The translations under genes and the position numbers were made by a program. Shown piece by piece: positions 6,439 through 9,197 of a stretch of DNA of 9,197 nucleotides; the first letter of the stretch is position 1; every line of letters starts with the position of its first letter. The stretch is from a bacterium (GTDB taxonomy: Bacteria > Cyanobacteriota > Vampirovibrionia > Gastranaerophilales > Gastranaerophilaceae), in the NCBI GenBank assembly GCA_017541565.1, contig JAFXYU010000091.1, forward strand, positions 1 through 9,197. The letters run 5' to 3'. The notes under the pieces were generated by a model. It saw only the letters and a list, made by a program, of their open reading frames with translations. It made no database searches and had not been told where the DNA came from.

Positions 6439-7209
6439 ATGGATATTTTTGCTGTCATTGGTGTGTTTCTTGGTATTGGCTTCATTCTTACCGGTCAAGC
6501 GATGGAAGGCGGTAATATCGGCCAATTATTACAGGTAACAGCAGCATTCATCGTACTCGGCGGTACAACAGGTGCTATAGTATTGAGTTTCCCGCCTAAA
6601 ACTTTGGCTGATGCAATAAAAATGTTGAAAAACGTATTCTTCCCGCCAAAAACAGACTTTGATGCACTCATAACCGAAATCGGCGGATTCGCTACTAAAG
6701 CGAGAAAAGAAGGAATTATCGCACTTGAAAAGGAAGCAAATAATGCATCCGATTCTTTATTAACTCTCGGACTCGGTGCTGTTGCCGACGGTACAGACCC
6801 GACCCTTGTAAGAGAAATGATGGAAAACCAAATTAGTCAACTTGAACAACACGTTCATAACTGTGCAAAAGTATTTGAATCTTTTGGAGGATATTCACCG
6901 ACACTCGGTATCATCGGTGCCGTTCTCGGTTTGATTCAGGTTATGCAGAACTTGTCAGACCCGTCAAAATTAGGCGCAGGTATTGCGGTTGCTTTCGTTG
7001 CAACAATATACGGTCTGTTCGCAGCAAACCTCGTTATGATTCCTCTCGGTACAAGAATAAAATTTGTGTTCCAAAACGTATTTTTATACAAAGATATGAT
7101 TCTTGAAGGGGTTCTGTCAATTCAGGCAGGAGAAAGTCCTGTTTTGATTGAAAGAAAACTGCGTTCATTTATTTTGGAAGAAGAAGGTAAGGAAAAAGGT
7201 AATGGCTAA
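6439..7209 (+). CDS. motA: Flagellar motor stator protein MotA
   Basis: The 256-aa protein has four membrane segments (about 2-20, 31-50, 150-170, 184-204) and a cytoplasmic loop between the second and third, the MotA/PomA/ExbB-type layout. The loop has KARKEGIIALE (87-97), where R89 and E97 match the charged residues that engage the rotor protein FliG. YSPTLGIIGAVLGLIQVM (152-169) is the conserved third helix, with P154 at the proline needed for torque; IPL at 201-203 carries the second conserved proline. Five MotA surround two MotB to form an ion-driven stator. Whether H+ or Na+ is used cannot be told. The start is set by the RBS at 6429. motA overlaps motB by 8 bases. No other flagellar gene is in view, so a flagellar role, rather than another MotA/MotB-driven machine, is inferred from similarity. 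Confidence 0.93.
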   Translation: MDIFAVIGVFLGIGFILTGQAMEGGNIGQLLQVTAAFIVLGGTTGAIVLSFPPKTLADAIKMLKNVFFPPKTDFDALITEIGGFATKARKEGIIALEKEANNASDSLLTLGLGAVADGTDPTLVREMMENQISQLEQHVHNCAKVFESFGGYSPTLGIIGAVLGLIQVMQNLSDPSKLGAGIAVAFVATIYGLFAANLVMIPLGTRIKFVFQNVFLYKDMILEGVLSIQAGESPVLIERKLRSFILEEEGKEKGNG

Positions 7210-8272
7210 GAAAAAACCGCCGGAAGAGCATGAAAACCTTGAAAGATGGCTAGTTTCATACGGTGACTTTATCACCCTTCTTTTTGCTACATTCGTTGTT
7301 TTATACGCACTTGCACAGGTTGATGCAACTGACTTTGCAAAACTGGAAGAATCTCTGAAAAACGCTTTTTCCCAAAATACACTTATGGAAGGTCAAATTT
7401 CCATGATGGACGGCAGTCAAAACATTTTCGATCAACAACAGGCAAATTCATTCATACCGAGCCTTATGCTCGAATACATCAGTCCCAAATACGAAGAAGA
7501 ATCCTTTAATGAGATTGAAGAAAACATAAAAGAATTATCAGAAGCCGGCGAATTAGACGGCATTGCAGCAAAAATGACAGACAAAGGACTTCTGATAACC
7601 TTTGACGACAAATATCTTTTTGCCCCCGGCTCAGCCTATATAGATTCAAACGCAAAAAAACTTCTGGATAGAGTCGGAGTGTTAATCTGCAAAAAGTTCG
7701 TGCTACACTCCATGAGAGTTGAAGGGCATACGGATAGCCAACCTATGCATAGTGAAAAGTATCCGTCAAACTGGGAACTTTCCTCTGCAAGAGCGTGTTC
7801 TGTTGTCAGATATATGATATCCCGATTTAAGTTTGCACCAAACTTATTTACTGCAATCGGTTATGCAGACACTCGTCCTGTGGAAACTTCTTTCTCTTCA
7901 AAAGATCCTAAAAACAGAAGAGTCGAAATTTTAATTCTGAAAAACAGTTACAAAAATAAATATGAAAATACAAATGTCAATGCAATGTCACTCTCTAAAA
8001 AACAACAGGAAGAAATACAAAAACAGAGAGAAAGAATAATCTCTCAGGTTGAAACCGATTCAATATCACCGGCAGCAAGAAAACTTCTTGAAGAAAATCG
8101 GCTCAGAATTCAAAAACAAAAAAGTGAAAAACTCTCGGATAAGAGTCTTGATTTGTATATAAATATTGACAGAGAAGCGCAATCAAAAAACAAAGATGAT
8201 ATGCCAAAAATTGAAACCCCCGTCATTAAACTGAACACAAAAATGCCTACAGATGAGGATTTTGGTTTATGA
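7202..8272 (+). CDS. motB: Flagellar motor stator protein MotB, with long C-terminal tail
   Basis: The 356-aa protein has a basic N-terminus, then one membrane helix in RWLVSYGDFITLLFATFVVLYAL. D22 there is the essential ion-carrying aspartate. A linker (about 40-125) leads to an OmpA-like peptidoglycan-binding domain (about 130-246). Its markers are VEGHTDSQP (173-181), NWELSSARA (190-198), a GYADTRP loop (220-226) and NRRVEI (238-243). MotB anchors the MotA channel to the cell wall. After the OmpA domain comes a tail of 110 residues rich in Lys, Glu and Gln, coiled-coil-like at 263-313, so the protein is longer than usual MotB (about 260-310). The start at 7202 is chosen because AAGGA lies eight bases upstream and MAKKKPPEEHENLERW is a typical MotB N-terminus. 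An in-frame TTG at 7148 would add 18 atypical residues. Confidence 0.93.
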   Translation: MAKKKPPEEHENLERWLVSYGDFITLLFATFVVLYALAQVDATDFAKLEESLKNAFSQNTLMEGQISMMDGSQNIFDQQQANSFIPSLMLEYISPKYEEESFNEIEENIKELSEAGELDGIAAKMTDKGLLITFDDKYLFAPGSAYIDSNAKKLLDRVGVLICKKFVLHSMRVEGHTDSQPMHSEKYPSNWELSSARACSVVRYMISRFKFAPNLFTAIGYADTRPVETSFSSKDPKNRRVEILILKNSYKNKYENTNVNAMSLSKKQQEEIQKQRERIISQVETDSISPAARKLLEENRLRIQKQKSEKLSDKSLDLYINIDREAQSKNKDDMPKIETPVIKLNTKMPTDEDFGL

Positions 8273-8874
8273 TAACACACTCTTTAGGATTATCTCTCGG
8301 AGCATCATCAGCGATAGAAAGCGGGGTTGCAATAAGGGAAATCTCAACCGGAAAACTCATACATGTTGATAAATTGTTTTCCATGAACGATATACAATTG
8401 TTTTTTGACAATTACACATCATTAAAGAACACTGTTATTTGTGTATCATTACCTTGGGATAACACAATGTTAGAAGGCAAGTGGAGAATTTTGTCAAAAC
8501 AATACCAACTTATTCATAATAACGAGAGTATGTTCCACAATCGCGACAACTGGATGCAGCGGTTTTCAACAAGAGGGTGCGAACTTTTGACAAACCTCAC
8601 GGAAGCCGGATGTGATATTGCACGTTTTGAAATATATCTTGCAAGACAGAAATTTAACTTGTACTCAAATTATAAGGAGCGCTCCTCTGCCGATTGCAAA
8701 TTTCTGCAAGGCGCGCTAAAAACAGAATACGGATTTGAAGAACTGCCGACAAATATGATGCCTGCAGCGCAACTAGAGGCTATTATCGGCACGATGCTCG
8801 GAGAAGCAAAATTACGGGGAGAAACTCAAAAAATCTTTGAATTCAAAGGGTTGGACGTTATTAATTTAATTTGA
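8269..8874 (+). CDS. Unknown 201-aa protein, weakly DUF429/RNase H-like, coupled to motB
   Basis: The ATG overlaps the motB stop (ATGA), and GAGGA lies nine bases upstream inside motB, so it is the third gene of the motAB operon. It is a soluble 201-aa protein with no signal or membrane helix. The order of elements recalls the DUF429/RNase H-like fold: an opening strand pair (SLGLSLGASSAIESGVAI, 5-22), a strand ending in a loop (TVICVSLPWDN, 55-65), a Glu-centred segment (FEIYLARQK, 120-128) and a C-terminal helix (AAQLEAIIGTMLGEAKLRG, 166-184). The aspartates usual in the first strand and before the DxP loop are replaced (GLSLG, SLP), so catalysis seems unlikely if the match is right. This is a pattern impression, not a family assignment. 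Position suggests a role linked to the stator or its expression. Confidence 0.75.
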   Translation: MITHSLGLSLGASSAIESGVAIREISTGKLIHVDKLFSMNDIQLFFDNYTSLKNTVICVSLPWDNTMLEGKWRILSKQYQLIHNNESMFHNRDNWMQRFSTRGCELLTNLTEAGCDIARFEIYLARQKFNLYSNYKERSSADCKFLQGALKTEYGFEELPTNMMPAAQLEAIIGTMLGEAKLRGETQKIFEFKGLDVINLI

Positions 8875-9061
8875 ACGCAAATGTTTCATGACATGCCAAC
8901 ATCGTTACAAAACTTAACCAACACAAAAACCCATGAAAACATGGTCGTGGCATGCATCTTACATGGTTCGAAAAGCCGTAATCATGTAACCATGCAATAA
9001 AGGCATGTGCCTGAAACCTGTATCCCAATAGAGTCGCGGAACAAACTAATTTTAAAAAATC
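8875..9061. repeat. Non-coding region with dense CATG palindromes and alternative hairpins
   Basis: This part of the 323-base gap after the motAB operon holds no gene. Nine CATG tetramers occur between 8887 and 9007 (at 8887, 8892, 8932, 8940, 8951, 8962, 8983, 8991 and 9004); fewer than one would be expected at this base composition. They pair with each other: CCATG-AAAA-CATGG (8931-8944) is a tight hairpin; CATGCCA (8892-8898) pairs with TGGCATG (8948-8954) around it; TTACATG (8959-8965) can pair with CATGTAA (8983-8989), or CATGGTT (8962-8968) with AACCATG (8988-8994), but not both. AGGC/GCCT (9001-9012) closes a last small hairpin. No T-run follows, so it is not a clear terminator. It could be a structured RNA end, a protein-binding array or a degenerate repeat element. 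Confidence 0.45.
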
Positions 9062-9111
9062 TTTACAATTGCCTGTTTGCGGGTTGTAAATGATAACTGA
9101 CTCTATATAAT
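9062..9111 (+). promoter_or_regulatory. Promoter with inverted repeat over its -35, for the gene beyond the right edge
   Basis: TTGTAA (9084-9089) and a perfect TATAAT (9106-9111) are 16 bases apart, with a start point expected near 9118. The -35 lies in the right arm of a perfect 7-bp inverted repeat, TTTACAA (9062-9068) and TTGTAAA (9084-9090), with a 15-base spacer and arm centres 22 bp apart. This is a plausible operator for a dimeric repressor. Which regulator would bind is unknown. Confidence 0.6.
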
Positions 9112-9122
9112 AAAAATATGGG

Positions 9123-9149
9123 TTAGGAACTCGGGAGAGAAGTTCTTAA
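9123..9149 (+). promoter_or_regulatory. Hairpin in the 5' leader (possible attenuator)
   Basis: Just after the expected transcription start, TTAGGAACT (9123-9131) pairs with AGTTCTTAA (9141-9149), nine pairs with one G-U, around a purine-rich 9-base loop. TTTT follows at once (9150-9153), so it could act as a weak early terminator or stabilise the message. The rest of the leader is A/T-rich; GAAAA/TTTTC (9177-9189) could form a small hairpin directly before the ribosome site. No known riboswitch class is recognised. Confidence 0.35.
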
Positions 9150-9189
9150 TTTTGGGGAAATAGAATTTAATTTTTTGAAAATACTTTTC

Positions 9190-9194
9190 GGAGG
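9190..9194 (+). promoter_or_regulatory. Strong ribosome binding site at the right edge
   Basis: GGAGG at 9190-9194, three bases from the end of the window and downstream of a promoter and leader, implies that a plus-strand gene starts within about ten bases beyond 9197. Nothing of its coding sequence is visible. Confidence 0.6.
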
Positions 9195-9197
9195 ATA

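Noticed and set aside
7148..7201. TTG start 18 codons upstream of the chosen motB start
   Set aside because: It lies deep in motA, and the extra residues are unlike MotB. The ATG at 7202 has AAGGA at proper distance and a typical MotB N-terminus.
1..9197. CRISPR array, tRNA, rRNA, insertion sequence or prophage
   Set aside because: No regularly spaced repeats, cloverleaf-like sequence, rRNA signature, transposase or integrase was seen on either strand.

Overview
This 9.2 kb window is AT-rich, densely coded bacterial chromosome with mostly short intergenic gaps and clear Shine-Dalgarno sites. The gene types are a flavin-dependent thymidylate synthase (ThyX), a MotA/MotB stator pair, a 10TM-type metal exporter, a ferredoxin-nitroreductase fusion, and small membrane proteins that share an 'FNWGA...WIWG...KGN.WA' module. 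This mix, with the low GC, fits a gut-type Vampirovibrionia/Melainabacteria (Gastranaerophilales) genome best. That assignment is inferred from gene style; no rRNA or other taxonomic marker is present.

Left block (1-3234, minus strand, transcribed right to left). A well-formed promoter (TTGAGT-N16-TATAAT, 3193-3220) drives a 266-aa membrane protein with a pilin-like exported half. It is followed by a 393-aa DUF805-like membrane protein with a second copy of the WIWG module, a 288-aa ferredoxin/nitroreductase only 3 nt downstream, and a gene that runs off the left edge with its start and RBS visible at 159. They look like one transcription unit, possibly with a processing or attenuation hairpin after the first gene.

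Middle block (3235-6190). A putative heavy-metal/manganese exporter (plus strand) is divergent from the left block. It converges on a minus-strand pair in which thyX overlaps, by ATGA, a membrane-anchored family-3 solute-binding protein with no transporter partner in view. Upstream of thyX are an extended -10 element and an inverted repeat over its -35 region. A 109-aa protein of unknown function follows, with its own promoter and a probable terminator.

Right block (6191-9197, plus strand). motA, motB and an unknown 201-aa gene overlap by 8 bp and 4 bp and form a translationally coupled operon for a rotary-motor stator. MotA and MotB form the membrane ion channel. MotB has an unusually long C-terminal tail. 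The 201-aa protein resembles, weakly, a DUF429/RNase H-like fold without the usual first acidic residue. The last 323 bases hold no gene. They contain a dense cluster of CATG palindromes able to form alternative hairpins, then a promoter whose -35 sits in an inverted repeat, a structured leader, and a strong RBS at the very edge for a gene that starts just outside.

No rRNA, tRNA, CRISPR array, insertion sequence or phage gene is visible. Nothing amounts to a clear new system. The best leads are the CATG-rich region, the motAB-linked 201-aa gene, and the paired WIWG-module membrane proteins.
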